41,687 nucleotides of DNA, taken from the NCBI GenBank assembly GCA_903889965.1, contig CAISZM010000034.1, forward strand, positions 1 to 41,687, written 5' to 3'. Below, piece after piece: positions 7,327 to 15,833 of the stretch; positions within the stretch are counted from its first letter, which is position 1, and the number at the start of each line of letters is the position of its first letter. The translations under genes and the position numbers were made by a program. The stretch comes from an uncultured Elusimicrobia bacterium. GTDB taxonomy: Bacteria; Elusimicrobiota; Elusimicrobia; Elusimicrobiales; UBA9959. The notes under the pieces are model-generated. The model had not been told where the DNA came from. It saw nothing but the letters and a program-made list of their open reading frames with translations, and searched no databases.

Positions 7327-9611
7327 TAAAAAGCCTTGCGCTGAATAATTTCGGCAAATTCTCCGGATATCCCCCCCTGGACTTTGGCTCTTTCACCGTG
7401 ATCACCGGCCCGAACGAGGCCGGGAAAACCACTATATTCGACGCGCTTCTGCACAACCTTTGCCCGGACTCAAGGAAAAAAGACCGGCGGGCGGGGAAGA
7501 GTCTTGAGGAGCGCTACGGAGCGCAGCGCGATTCTTCTTTAATTTGGGAAAAAGGCTCCGCTCCCTTGTCCTTCGACTCTACTGAATTCCTTGAGATCTT
7601 CGCCGTGCGCGGCGGAGATATCAGCGTAACCGCGGCCAAAGGAAAGTCATGGGAGACAATAGCAGAAAGCCGCCTTCTCACCTCCGGGCTGGACCCTAAA
7701 CAGATAGCGGCCGGGCTTCGGTACCAGGCGGAAACTAAGAGCAAAGATTCAGCGCAGGCTGAAATTTTAGGTCTTCAAAAAGTCATTGGGGCAGCTAAAA
7801 CCGCGCTGGCGGAAATGAAGTCCAGGCGGGATTCGATAATTGGCGGCGGGGCGGAACAGGCAGAGCTGGAGGCCGCCATTAAAAATAAAAAGGAAACGCT
7901 GGCGGCCAAGGCGGCGGAGCTCCAGGCGCTGCAAGGAGAGATAGATAAGCTGGCCTCAGCCGGTAAGCTTAAGGCCGCGCTGGCGGGCATAAAGGCCCTG
8001 CGGGAATTTAAAGAAGCGGGTGACGAGCTTGCTGCCCTGGCCGCCTTCGCCAGGAATGAGACGCCGGCTTACCTGGCGTTAAAAGGCAGGCAGCTGGAAG
8101 CTGAAAAGGCCGCGGTTTCCGCCGAAGCCGCGTTGTCGGAAAAACGGTCCGCGCTTTCCGCCTCGAATTCGGCGCTGTCCCTGTTGGCTTCACGGGAACG
8201 GTCTTTAAAGCCGCGCAAAGAACTGGCCGAGTCCATTTCCGCGAAAGTAACCGCCTTCGCTTCGGAACCGCTGTCTTCAACCCGCGTCAGCCGCCCTGTG
8301 CGCTGGGCCATCTGGGCAGCCGGAGCGGCGCTGGCCTGTTTTGTGGCTTATTCAGGGGGTAATCCCGGAGCCTATGCCGCGGCGGCCGCTATTTTTATAG
8401 CTTCCGTATGGGTTGGTCTTACGCTGTCCGCGCGGCCGGTCTCGACTTTACGGGCTCCGGCCGAGGTTAAGAAATTCCTGGCCGGGCTCGCCTCGGACTG
8501 GGCCGGTGTTTCTCCGGAGCCCTTCCCGGCTCTGGATCTGGAAGCTGCGCGGGTCTATTTAGCCGGCGCGGCGGCCGGTTACGCGTCCGCCCTCGAAATG
8601 CTTTCCGCCAAGGCCGCAGAGAACGCCGTACTTGAGGCAGGGGTCAAAATGGCCGAACAGAACCTTGAGGTCCTGAAAGAGGGCCAGGCCTCCGCGAAGT
8701 CCGACGCCGAAGCCTGGCTTAAGGCGCGCGGCTGCTCCTCCGAAGAGGATTACCGCGGGAAAATCAGCGCTTATGAAAACGCGTCGGCGCGGGCAAGCGC
8801 GCTCGCCCTTAGCGTCTCCGGTTTCAGGCAGAAAAACGGCAGCACAGGCGATGAAGATCTGAAAAATACCCTGTTCATCGAAAAAGAAGCGCTGGACCGC
8901 AGGGGCGTGGATCCGGACCTGGCCGATGAACCGGAATTGGAGCGTCTTAATAAACGCGCGGCAACGCTCGTCGCCGAAAAAGATGCTCTTACCGCGGCCG
9001 TTAATGCGGCGGACAGGGAATTGGAGTCCAGGCGCGCGGCTTCGGGAGCCCGTCTTGAGGGCCTGCCGGAAAGGATAAACCGGGCCGAAACCGAGATCGC
9101 CGCCGCCACGGACGATATCATTTCCCTGGAGCTGCGGATCCAGGCCTACATTCTGGCCGCCGGTATCTTTGATAAATTGGCTGATAGTTCCGCGCTCGCT
9201 TTTACCGAGCTGGGTAAAGAGGTTTCCGCCACGCTTTCGGCGGTACTGCCGAGCGCCCGGACCGAATTCAGGGTCTTTGACGCTCACGAGGCCTCTCTTA
9301 GCGACGCAGGCGGAAACATCCGGCAGATAAAGCAGCTTTCCTCCGGCACCAGGGACCTCTTTATGCTTGCGGCGCGCCTTACCATGGCGAAGAAAGCCAG
9401 GACGGATAAAACCGGTAAATTGTCACCCGCCCTGCTGGTGCTGGACGAACCTTTCTACACGCTGGACCCGGCGCGCACCGGGGCCGCGCTGAAACTGCTG
9501 GCGTCTTTCCAGGAGGCAACAGGCTGGCAGATAATAATACTCACCAAAGACCCGGCCATACGCGCGCTCGCGGGCGGTATCAAGCCGGCGATCACCGGGA
9601 TAGATCTTTAA
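7323..9611 (+). CDS. SbcC/Rad50/YhaN-like ATPase with membrane hairpin
   Basis: A 762-residue ABC-type SMC-like ATPase. Walker A is GPNEAGKTT at about 28-36, the signature LSSGTRD near 672 and Walker B LLVLDEP near 704, with Ala/Glu-rich coiled coil between. At about 324-369, in the middle of the coiled coil, two hydrophobic helices (WAIWAAGAALACFVAY and AAAAAIFIASVWVGL) sit where Rad50 and SbcC carry their zinc-hook CxxC; no CxxC is present. This matches the YhaN type, which is predicted to be membrane attached. It is shorter than E. coli SbcC (about 1,050 residues). It is coupled by ATGA overlap to the phosphoesterase upstream, and the pair is likely a membrane-tethered DNA end-processing complex. 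Confidence 0.88.
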   Translation: MIKSLALNNFGKFSGYPPLDFGSFTVITGPNEAGKTTIFDALLHNLCPDSRKKDRRAGKSLEERYGAQRDSSLIWEKGSAPLSFDSTEFLEIFAVRGGDISVTAAKGKSWETIAESRLLTSGLDPKQIAAGLRYQAETKSKDSAQAEILGLQKVIGAAKTALAEMKSRRDSIIGGGAEQAELEAAIKNKKETLAAKAAELQALQGEIDKLASAGKLKAALAGIKALREFKEAGDELAALAAFARNETPAYLALKGRQLEAEKAAVSAEAALSEKRSALSASNSALSLLASRERSLKPRKELAESISAKVTAFASEPLSSTRVSRPVRWAIWAAGAALACFVAYSGGNPGAYAAAAAIFIASVWVGLTLSARPVSTLRAPAEVKKFLAGLASDWAGVSPEPFPALDLEAARVYLAGAAAGYASALEMLSAKAAENAVLEAGVKMAEQNLEVLKEGQASAKSDAEAWLKARGCSSEEDYRGKISAYENASARASALALSVSGFRQKNGSTGDEDLKNTLFIEKEALDRRGVDPDLADEPELERLNKRAATLVAEKDALTAAVNAADRELESRRAASGARLEGLPERINRAETEIAAATDDIISLELRIQAYILAAGIFDKLADSSALAFTELGKEVSATLSAVLPSARTEFRVFDAHEASLSDAGGNIRQIKQLSSGTRDLFMLAARLTMAKKARTDKTGKLSPALLVLDEPFYTLDPARTGAALKLLASFQEATGWQIIILTKDPAIRALAGGIKPAITGIDL

Positions 9612-9613
9612 GG

Positions 9614-9639
9614 GCGGCCTCCCCGGCGGGAAGGCCGCG
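9614..9639. terminator. GC-rich inverted repeat after the sbcC-like gene
   Basis: GCGGCCT and AGGCCGC form a 7-bp stem around a 12-nt spacer just after the stop at 9611. There is no T tract, so factor-independent termination is doubtful. It also lies downstream of the convergent dioxygenase gene. Confidence 0.3.
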
Positions 9640-9706
9640 GACACCGAAGTCTAACTGAATATTGAGGTTAAGCTTTACGGGGCGCTATTTTATACGCTCC
9701 GTGTTC

Positions 9707-10477
9707 CTAGCCGAATTGTATTGCGCGCATGGAGAGAGAGGCGTGCTGATAGCCTTCGTAGGGGTAGGAGGCTTTGTCTTCTCCGCCCGCGCCAAGCGCC
9801 ACCAGGAAGGGCCAGTAATGGTCCGCCGTGGGAACGGCCAGATTCCCGCCCGGCATATCTTCGTAGGCCGCAAGTTCGGCCCTGCGGCCGCCGTCGATAT
9901 ATTCCTTAACCTTTAAGTCGAAAGCCAGGTTCCAGTCCTCCGGAGGCGCGGCGATGTCCCGGTCCATAAGCTCCAGGTTGTGTACTATATTGCCGCTCCC
10001 TATTATCAGGACGCCCTCGCCGCGGAGCCGGGCCAGGCGGCGGCCAAGGTCGTAGTGATATTTTCCGGCGGCGGGGTAATCAACGCTCAATTGGCAGACC
10101 GGAACATCCGCCCCCGGGTAAAGCATGCGCAGGACCGTCCATGCCCCGTGGTCCAAACCGCGGCCGGTAATTAAAGGGGCCGGCCGAAAAAGAGCGGCAG
10201 TTCTATCCGCGGCCGTTCTGGCCGGAGGCGGGGCGTAAGTTATGCGGTAAAGCTCTTCGGGAAATCCGCGGAAGTCGTATATTGTTTCGAACTCCGCGGC
10301 CCCGCTCAGGAGCAGTTCCCCTTCTGTAAGCCAATGCGCGGAAACGCAGAGTATGGCCCTGGGTTTGGGCAGGCCTTCGCCCAGCCGCGCCATCGCCCGC
10401 GTAAACTGGTTGTCCAGCATCGCGTTCATCGGCGAGCCGTGTCCTATGAAGAGGACAGGAAGTTTGTCTTTTTCCAT
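9707..10477 (-). CDS. ygiD: Extradiol ring-cleavage dioxygenase, DODA/YgiD type
   Basis: A 256-residue protein of the class III extradiol dioxygenase LigB-like/DODA family. Metal ligands and family motifs are visible: FIGHGSPMNAM near the N-terminus, CVSAHW near 50, GSGNIVHNL near 165-173 and YQHASLSMRAIQFG at the C-terminus. Homologues in bacteria are annotated as 4,5-DOPA dioxygenase, although the physiological substrate is generally unknown. A GTG at 10495 would extend it into the upstream gene; the ATG at 10477, 5 nt after the rhodanese stop, is preferred because LPVLFIGHGSP follows directly. It is the last gene of a four-gene minus-strand operon. Confidence 0.9.
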   Translation of the reverse strand: MEKDKLPVLFIGHGSPMNAMLDNQFTRAMARLGEGLPKPRAILCVSAHWLTEGELLLSGAAEFETIYDFRGFPEELYRITYAPPPARTAADRTAALFRPAPLITGRGLDHGAWTVLRMLYPGADVPVCQLSVDYPAAGKYHYDLGRRLARLRGEGVLIIGSGNIVHNLELMDRDIAAPPEDWNLAFDLKVKEYIDGGRRAELAAYEDMPGGNLAVPTADHYWPFLVALGAGGEDKASYPYEGYQHASLSMRAIQFG

Positions 10478-10482
10478 TAAGT

Positions 10483-11043
10483 TCAGCCGCAGCACCCGCC
10501 GTTGCAGCCGGTTTCGGGCTTGGTTTTATTCCAGGGCATGGCCGCAAGCAGCAGCGCGAGTCCGCAGAAGCCGGTTATACCGGCGAAGACGAGTCCCGCC
10601 CCGACGAAGGCCGCCACCCACGCGACGCGCGGGTTAAAAGCTAAACTCAGCAGCGCGGAGGAAAGAACCAGCGCGCCCGTTAATATCTGGACCTGGCGCA
10701 TTATCGGCAGGCGGCCGGTCTTCCCTGTGACTACGGGGTTCCCCCGCTTTTTCCACTCGACCAATCCGCCCGCGTAGACCTCTGTTTTTATCTGCCCGCC
10801 GAAGCCCAGCCTGTTTACCTGCTCTTTGGCGAGGCGCGCCCGGTTCCCGCCGCGGCACATGATAATGACCTTTTTGCCGGTCATGCCCTGGAGGACGCCC
10901 GGGGCCATATGGGCGAATTGCGACAGCGGGACCCAGACCGAACCCGCTATATGCTCGGCCGCGAATTCATCCTGCTCCCTGACGTCGAGTATTATGTTTT
11001 CCATATTTGTTGCCGGGCCGGAGCCGCGGTTCAGGCGGTCCAT
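10483..11043 (-). CDS. Rhodanese domain fused to DUF2892 membrane domain (YgaP-like)
   Basis: A 186-residue protein. The N-terminal rhodanese domain shows LDVREQDEFAAEHI and the active-site loop CRGGNRA, whose Cys carries persulfide in sulfurtransferases. The C-terminal DUF2892 part has two membrane helices (about 118-138 and 142-170). It ends in a Cys/Gly tail (CNGGCCG) which may bind metal or sulfur. The arrangement matches YgaP, a membrane rhodanese. The ATG at 11043 lies 2 nt after the upstream stop; an in-frame ATG at 11004 is an alternative that would trim 13 residues. A role in sulfur transfer at the membrane is inferred from the family. Confidence 0.88.
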   Translation of the reverse strand: MDRLNRGSGPATNMENIILDVREQDEFAAEHIAGSVWVPLSQFAHMAPGVLQGMTGKKVIIMCRGGNRARLAKEQVNRLGFGGQIKTEVYAGGLVEWKKRGNPVVTGKTGRLPIMRQVQILTGALVLSSALLSLAFNPRVAWVAAFVGAGLVFAGITGFCGLALLLAAMPWNKTKPETGCNGGCCG

Positions 11044-11045
11044 CC

Positions 11046-12803
11046 TTATAATTTGAATTTAGGCAGTTTAAGCTTTCCCGGGACGAGGTTCTTCAACAGG
11101 CCATCTCCGCCCGCTCCGAGCTTCCCTTCCGTGTCCTTCAGTCTGGCTCCGAGTTCGGCCTCTTTTGAGGCAGCCAGGCCGTCCAGTTTCGAACGGTAGG
11201 GTTGAAGGGCCTCGTCGATCTTTTTCTGGGCCGCGTCCTGCGCCTTTTTAACTTCCGCGCCCATTACCCCGGCAAAGGCCTTGGACAGGCCGCTGGCGAG
11301 GTCGGTGTTTACCGAAAGTCCAGGTGCCTTGATCGTGCCGGTTATTTCAGCCCCTATAAGCGCCGAGGAAATGCCGGCGAAGGAGGATTCCAGGGCCGAA
11401 CGGAGCGGCGCGGACTTTATGCCGTCCGCCTGCGGCTTGAACGAAGCCCCGGCAAGGCGCATGGAAGCTTTGCCATCCAACTGCTGTCCATCGGTCTTAA
11501 GCGCGGCGTCAAAAGAGGCGGAGGCCCCGGTTATTTTCAGCATGAAAGACGACGGCGAGCCCAGCAACAGCTCCTTTACCGGCATGCCCGCGTAGAGCAG
11601 CCGCGAGTCGGTCTTTATCTGCGCCCCGCTGGCGTCAACCGAGGCTTTGAAATCCAGCCTGCGCGCTCCGGCGCCGCCTTTAACCATCACGACGGTGGGG
11701 CGGCCGTAGATCCGCGGCTGCGTGGTAAGCCCCTCTATGGCGCCGCTGTACTCGAGCGGTGCATCCAGGCCCAGCTCTCCGGAGAGGGCGAGCTTCCGCA
11801 CCAGTACGGAGGGGTAGGTATTCTCTTTCAGGAAATGCACTACGCGGCCTCTGCGTGCCTCGTTCTGCTGCACCCCCTTGGCGTTCGAGGGCATGTATTT
11901 TCTGGCGAGTTTCATCCATTTGACGCACTGTGCCGTTTTTTCAGCTATGAGCGGGCCGGCCAGCATACGGGCTATGGACCGGGTGTCGAACGCCGGCAGT
12001 TTCATCTTGGCCATAACGGCGGACAAGTCCTTCCTGCGCGCCTCATCCACGGCCTTGAAAGAATCTTTCGCTTTGGCCAGGGCGGCCTCGGCGCCGGTCT
12101 TGTCGTTTTTGAACTCGGCGGTTAGCGCTTTCACTTCTTTCGCGATCTCGGCGTATTCTTTCGCCTGCTCGGCGAAGTCGCTTTCGCCTTTTGCCTTTTC
12201 ATAGCGGGCTTTCAGGGCGCTCAGGCCGTCCTGGTACTTCTGGGTGTTCAGGCGCTCTGAAATATCCTTGTAGTCCCGGCTGTAATCTTCCGCAAGCTGT
12301 TTGGCGAGCTTCACTGATCCGAGGTCGTCCGGGCTTATCTTGTAATCCGCCATGACTCCTGATTTTATGTCGGCAGCGCGCTCCAGGGCGAAGCCGGCCG
12401 CTTCTTTCTTTAACCCCTCCGCCAGCTCTGAAGGCGCCTCCCTGACAAATGGAAGCTTGCCGGAGGTTTTCCTGGGAGTTCCGAAACGCAGGCCTGAAAG
12501 CGAGGCGTTGTCCACCACAAGTTTTTTCTCAAGCAGGGGCGCGCCTTCGGCGGAGAAGGAGAGTTCGGAGAACTCCACCAGGTTGCGGTATTCGGCTCCG
12601 GAGTCCGCCACGGCGAAGCCGGTAAGCCTCAAAGACGGGTGCAGGAAGGTGGTGTGCAGCGCCGCTATTTCCACTTTGGCCTTCGCGCCTTTTTCCAGGC
12701 CTTTTATTATCCCCCACTTCACCAGGGGGTCGAAGGCAAAAAAGAAAAAAGCCCAGACGAAGGCGAGCAGGACCAGCCGGGGGAGGATATATGAGCGGCG
12801 CAT
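11046..12803 (-). CDS. TIGR03545 family membrane-anchored protein
   Basis: A 585-residue protein recognised as TIGR03545, a family usually found next to TIGR03546, as here. The N-terminus has a single hydrophobic anchor (LVLLAFVWAFFFFAFDPLV); the rest is expected outside the cytoplasm. The domain after the anchor (about 20-120) recalls AsmA-like proteins. A long charged coiled-coil region (about 120-270, many KAK/AEQAKEYAE patterns) is followed by beta-rich sequence and a final Ala/Lys-rich helix. The start ATG at 12803 overlaps the upstream stop by one base (TAATG), so the two genes are coupled. The function is unknown; an envelope or lipid-transport role is only a guess from AsmA resemblance. 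Confidence 0.85.
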   Translation of the reverse strand: MRRSYILPRLVLLAFVWAFFFFAFDPLVKWGIIKGLEKGAKAKVEIAALHTTFLHPSLRLTGFAVADSGAEYRNLVEFSELSFSAEGAPLLEKKLVVDNASLSGLRFGTPRKTSGKLPFVREAPSELAEGLKKEAAGFALERAADIKSGVMADYKISPDDLGSVKLAKQLAEDYSRDYKDISERLNTQKYQDGLSALKARYEKAKGESDFAEQAKEYAEIAKEVKALTAEFKNDKTGAEAALAKAKDSFKAVDEARRKDLSAVMAKMKLPAFDTRSIARMLAGPLIAEKTAQCVKWMKLARKYMPSNAKGVQQNEARRGRVVHFLKENTYPSVLVRKLALSGELGLDAPLEYSGAIEGLTTQPRIYGRPTVVMVKGGAGARRLDFKASVDASGAQIKTDSRLLYAGMPVKELLLGSPSSFMLKITGASASFDAALKTDGQQLDGKASMRLAGASFKPQADGIKSAPLRSALESSFAGISSALIGAEITGTIKAPGLSVNTDLASGLSKAFAGVMGAEVKKAQDAAQKKIDEALQPYRSKLDGLAASKEAELGARLKDTEGKLGAGGDGLLKNLVPGKLKLPKFKL

Positions 12804-13315
12804 TATAAGGCCCCCTTGAAGTACCAGTCCAGCACCCACGAGGCTTTTAGGCCTTTTACTATTTTCGATCTAACCAGCCTCTCCCGGAACCTTTCATTGT
12901 AAAAGGTTCCGAAGCGCTTGCCGGCCAGGTATACCGGGGCCAGCAGCAGCGCGCCCAGCACGAGGCCGCCGGGGACAACGGTGTTGTTGAAACCGGTCCA
13001 CGGGATGATGGGAGTATTGTAGAGCCTGGTCCACAGGGGCCGCAGTGTCTCACTGGTGAGCAGGGCGTAGCCGATGGGGTCCGTTATTTTATCCAGGAGC
13101 GGGTTGGCAAGGCTGACGGCGCAGGCGGTGATAAGGGCCATGGGGATGTTGACGCGCGTGGCCATGAGCAATACTATGAGGAGCTGGGCGGTGAGGGTGG
13201 CTTTGGGCATCAGTCCTATGAACAATCCGAGGACTATGCCGGCGCCGATCTGGCGCGGGTTGGTGTCGCTTGTGAGGCCCTGTATGAACTGGCGGATAAG
13301 GCTTAATGGGGTCAT
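12803..13315 (-). CDS. TIGR03546 (DUF2062-like) membrane protein
   Basis: A 170-residue integral membrane protein recognised as TIGR03546. Motifs typical of the DUF2062 group are IGAGIVLGLFIGLMPK near 21-36 and the polar SLANPLLD near 68-75; about three to four membrane helices are visible. It is the first gene of the four-gene operon leading to TIGR03545, the rhodanese and the dioxygenase. An AAGG-type ribosome binding site precedes the ATG, with TTAATATATTAA upstream as an AT-rich possible -10 region. The function is unknown. Confidence 0.85.
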   Translation of the reverse strand: MTPLSLIRQFIQGLTSDTNPRQIGAGIVLGLFIGLMPKATLTAQLLIVLLMATRVNIPMALITACAVSLANPLLDKITDPIGYALLTSETLRPLWTRLYNTPIIPWTGFNNTVVPGGLVLGALLLAPVYLAGKRFGTFYNERFRERLVRSKIVKGLKASWVLDWYFKGAL

Positions 13316-13452
13316 AGCCTTAATATATTAAAACTCGCGCGGTACGGCAAGGCTGTCCGCCTGTTTTCGTTTTAGTCTTTAAGGCGAGGATATGGCCATT
13401 ATTAATAGCCACCCCGTAACCTATACCGCCCGCGGGCTCCAGGCGCAGCCTT

Positions 13453-13461
13453 TTGTATAAT
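13453..13461 (+). promoter_or_regulatory. -10 element of mntP (leaderless start)
   Basis: TTGTATAAT ends 6 nt before the ATG at 13468, so transcription would begin at or next to the start codon. No -35 hexamer or ribosome binding site is evident. The same 19 nt from TTTTG to GGATAT recur before the M3 peptidase gene on the other strand (28423-28441). Confidence 0.55.
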
Positions 13462-13467
13462 CTGGAT

Positions 13468-14037
13468 ATGAAACTTCTCGAGGTGCTGCTTATCGCGCTT
13501 GGTCTTTCCATGGACGCTTTCGCGGTGTCGCTGGCGAGCGGGGCTACGATGAAGAGGCTGCATCTTCCTAATGCCCTCAAGATGGGTCTGTTCTTCGGCG
13601 GCTTCCAGGTGGCGATGCCGGTGCTGGGCTGGGCCGCCGGTTCGGGGATGAAGGATTTTATATCGGGCTGGGACCACTGGATAGCGTTCGTCCTGCTGTC
13701 CGCCGTGGGCGGCAAGATGATCTTTGAGTCTTTTGAAATGGGGGAGGCGGAGCGCGGGAACAAGGCCAATCCGTTCGCTACCGGCGCCCTCACCGTTCTG
13801 GCTATCGCCACCAGCATAGACGCGCTGGCGGTGGGTCTGACTTTTTCGCTTCTGCGGGTCTCGATCGCGGGACCGGTGGTTATAATAGGACTGGTCACTT
13901 TCCTTATGTCGGTGGCCGGGGTGAAGATAGGTTCGGCTGGCGGCCATTTTTTCGAGCACAAAATGGAGGCCGCGGGCGGGCTGGTGCTGATATTGATAGG
14001 TGTGAAGATACTTTTCGAACACCTGCGGCTGTTCTGA
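13468..14037 (+). CDS. mntP: Manganese efflux pump MntP
   Basis: A 189-residue, six-helix membrane protein of the MntP (YebN) family, which exports Mn2+ from the cytoplasm. Two related halves each carry a conserved acidic motif: GLSMDAFAVSLASG near 13-26 and TSIDALAVGLTFS near 112-124. The ATG at 13468 is chosen over a TTG at 13453 because the latter lies inside the -10 element. The gene is monocistronic: it has its own promoter and a terminator 16 nt downstream. No yybP-ykoY manganese riboswitch is possible with so short a leader. Confidence 0.93.
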   Translation: MKLLEVLLIALGLSMDAFAVSLASGATMKRLHLPNALKMGLFFGGFQVAMPVLGWAAGSGMKDFISGWDHWIAFVLLSAVGGKMIFESFEMGEAERGNKANPFATGALTVLAIATSIDALAVGLTFSLLRVSIAGPVVIIGLVTFLMSVAGVKIGSAGGHFFEHKMEAAGGLVLILIGVKILFEHLRLF

Positions 14038-14052
14038 ATCTGGGATGGCGGC

Positions 14053-14080
14053 AACCTCAGTGCGCCTGAGGCGTTTTTTT
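14053..14080 (+). terminator. Intrinsic terminator of mntP
   Basis: CCTCAG and CTGAGG pair around a 5-nt loop and are followed, after CG, by seven T residues. Confidence 0.8.
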
Positions 14081-14156
14081 CGGCGCGATGAAATAGCCGC
14101 CATGTGCCCCGGGGTCCGGACCCGCGGTCCCGGTTTCCCGGCCCATAGCGGTTTTA

Positions 14157-14165
14157 TTGTAAAAT
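14157..14165 (+). promoter_or_regulatory. -10 element of the glpA-like operon (leaderless start)
   Basis: TTGTAAAAT ends 6 nt before the ATG at 14172, the same spacing as at mntP. No ribosome binding site lies between, so a leaderless transcript is likely. Confidence 0.5.
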
Positions 14166-14171
14166 AGCCCA

Positions 14172-15602
14172 ATGAGCCATGACGTGATCATCGTTGGCGC
14201 CGGCATAACCGGGGCCGCCATAGCCCGGGAGCTCTCGCGCTACAGACTGAAGATCCTCATACTTGAAAAGGAAGCCGAACCCGCTTTCGGCGTTTCCAAG
14301 TCCAACAGCGGGATAATCCACGCGGGCACGCAGAATCCCCCCACCTCACTTAAAGGCTGGCTTTGTGTCGAAGGCAACCGCCTGATGCGCGAGGAGTTGT
14401 CCGGGGACCTCGGCCTGAATTTTGTGCAATGCGGGCAGCTGATAGTAGTGTTCGACCTGGCTGACCTGCCGGAATTGGAAAACATAAAGACGGAGGGAGA
14501 GGCGCTGGGAGTGAAGGGCCTTGAAATCGTGGACCGGGCCTGGCTTGATAAGAACGAGCCCAATCTCGGGCCGGACGTTAAAGCCGCCCTTTACGTCCCT
14601 TCGGCCGGGATCATAAGTCCCTACCGTTTTGTCTACGCCCTCATCGAGAACGCCGTGAAGAACGGAGCGGAACTGAAGGTTTTGCATAAGGTGACAGCGA
14701 TACGTGTTAAGGGAAAAGAAGGTTTCGAGGTGGTGGCCGGAGGCGAGGTTTATCGAGCGAGGTACCTGGTGAACGCGGCCGGGCTTTACGCCGACGAGAT
14801 CTCCGCCATGGCCGGCGCCGCAACTTTTAAAATAACCCCGCGCAAAGGCGAAGAGTACCTGCTGGACAAAAAACGCGAGCATATCGCCAGACACATTGTT
14901 TTTCCTCTCCCCTCCAAGACCTCCAAGGGCATACTCATCATAAAGACCTCCGACGGCAACCCGATGATAGGGCCTACCGCGCACGATATCGGTGACAAGG
15001 AGGACCTGTCAACCTCCGACGAAGGCCTAGCGGAAGTGCTGGCCGGGGCGCGCCGCATGATGCCTTCCATTTCCGGCGGCGACATCATCGCTTATTTCGC
15101 GGGCCTCCGCCCCGTTTCCGGCAAGGACTTCGTGATACGCCACGAGGATCCCGTACCCGGGCTGGTCAATGTCGCGGGCATACAGTCCCCCGGCCTCACC
15201 TCCGCCCCGGCTATCGCCGTCATGGCGGCGGATATCCTGCGGAAGCACGGCCTGGCGCTTGAGCCCAGGGAGGAATTCCAGCGAGCCCGGCCCCGCCCGG
15301 CGCATTTGTTCCAGATACCCCCCGAGGAAACCCGCCGCCTGATAGGCAAAAATCCTTCGTACGGAGACATAGTCTGCCGCTGCGAGCTTGTTTCGGCGCA
15401 GGAGGTTCGCGACGCCGTCAAGCGCGGAGCGCGCACGCTTGACGGCGTCAAGTTCCGCACCAGGGCCCAGGCCGGCCGCTGCCACGGCGGGTTCTGCACC
15501 ACCAGGATCATGAAGATCATGCAGGAGGAACTGGGGCTGCCCGTCACCGCCATAACCAAACGGGGACCCGGTTCGGAGTTGATAAAGGAAGAACGCGAAT
15601 GA
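14172..15602 (+). CDS. GlpA-like FAD-dependent dehydrogenase with C-terminal BFD-type [2Fe-2S] domain
   Basis: A 476-residue flavoprotein of the DAO/glycerol-3-phosphate dehydrogenase family. FAD is bound by VGAGITGAAIARELSR near 6-21. The C-terminal part (about 400-460) is a BFD-like Fe-S domain: DIVCRCELV gives C-x-C and GRCHGGFC gives C-x4-C, the four cluster ligands. Together with the two flavin/cysteine genes downstream it matches the GlpA-oxidoreductase-DUF1667 gene sets of anaerobes. Oxidation of glycerol 3-phosphate or a related 2-hydroxyacid is likely, but the substrate cannot be fixed from sequence. The stop overlaps the next gene by ATGA. Confidence 0.88.
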   Translation: MSHDVIIVGAGITGAAIARELSRYRLKILILEKEAEPAFGVSKSNSGIIHAGTQNPPTSLKGWLCVEGNRLMREELSGDLGLNFVQCGQLIVVFDLADLPELENIKTEGEALGVKGLEIVDRAWLDKNEPNLGPDVKAALYVPSAGIISPYRFVYALIENAVKNGAELKVLHKVTAIRVKGKEGFEVVAGGEVYRARYLVNAAGLYADEISAMAGAATFKITPRKGEEYLLDKKREHIARHIVFPLPSKTSKGILIIKTSDGNPMIGPTAHDIGDKEDLSTSDEGLAEVLAGARRMMPSISGGDIIAYFAGLRPVSGKDFVIRHEDPVPGLVNVAGIQSPGLTSAPAIAVMAADILRKHGLALEPREEFQRARPRPAHLFQIPPEETRRLIGKNPSYGDIVCRCELVSAQEVRDAVKRGARTLDGVKFRTRAQAGRCHGGFCTTRIMKIMQEELGLPVTAITKRGPGSELIKEERE

Positions 15603-15832
15603 ACCTCATCTATTTACGCCCGACCGCGTCTAAAGCCCGCAAGTTCATGAAGAAAAAACTGCGCGGCGGCGAAGGCGCCTCCATATACGACATAGAGGAC
15701 GGCGATTGCTGCCTGGCCCCGGCCCTGTCAGGGCGCCGCGATTATATGCTGACTTTCCTTAACGATGTTTCCCCGGAAATGCTGGCGTTCATATACCGCA
15801 GCGGAATGTGGGCGGGGATGAGCCTGAACTGA
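15599..15832 (+). CDS. Small protein of unknown function in flavoprotein operon
   Basis: A 77-residue protein, not recognised. The ATGA overlap with the GlpA-like gene and its place inside the operon support its being real. It starts with MNLIYLRPTASKARKF, has a basic stretch KFMKKKLRGG, a central acidic DIEDGDCC, and ends in MWAGMSLN. No signal peptide or membrane helix is visible, so it is likely cytosolic. It could be a small accessory to the dehydrogenase, perhaps of a DUF4911-like type, but that comparison is weak. Confidence 0.65.
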   Translation: MNLIYLRPTASKARKFMKKKLRGGEGASIYDIEDGDCCLAPALSGRRDYMLTFLNDVSPEMLAFIYRSGMWAGMSLN

Positions 15833-15833
15833 C

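Noticed and set aside
13316-13467. Manganese (yybP-ykoY) riboswitch before mntP
   Set aside because: The -10 element lies 6 nt before the start codon, so no leader RNA is available, and no riboswitch core is seen.
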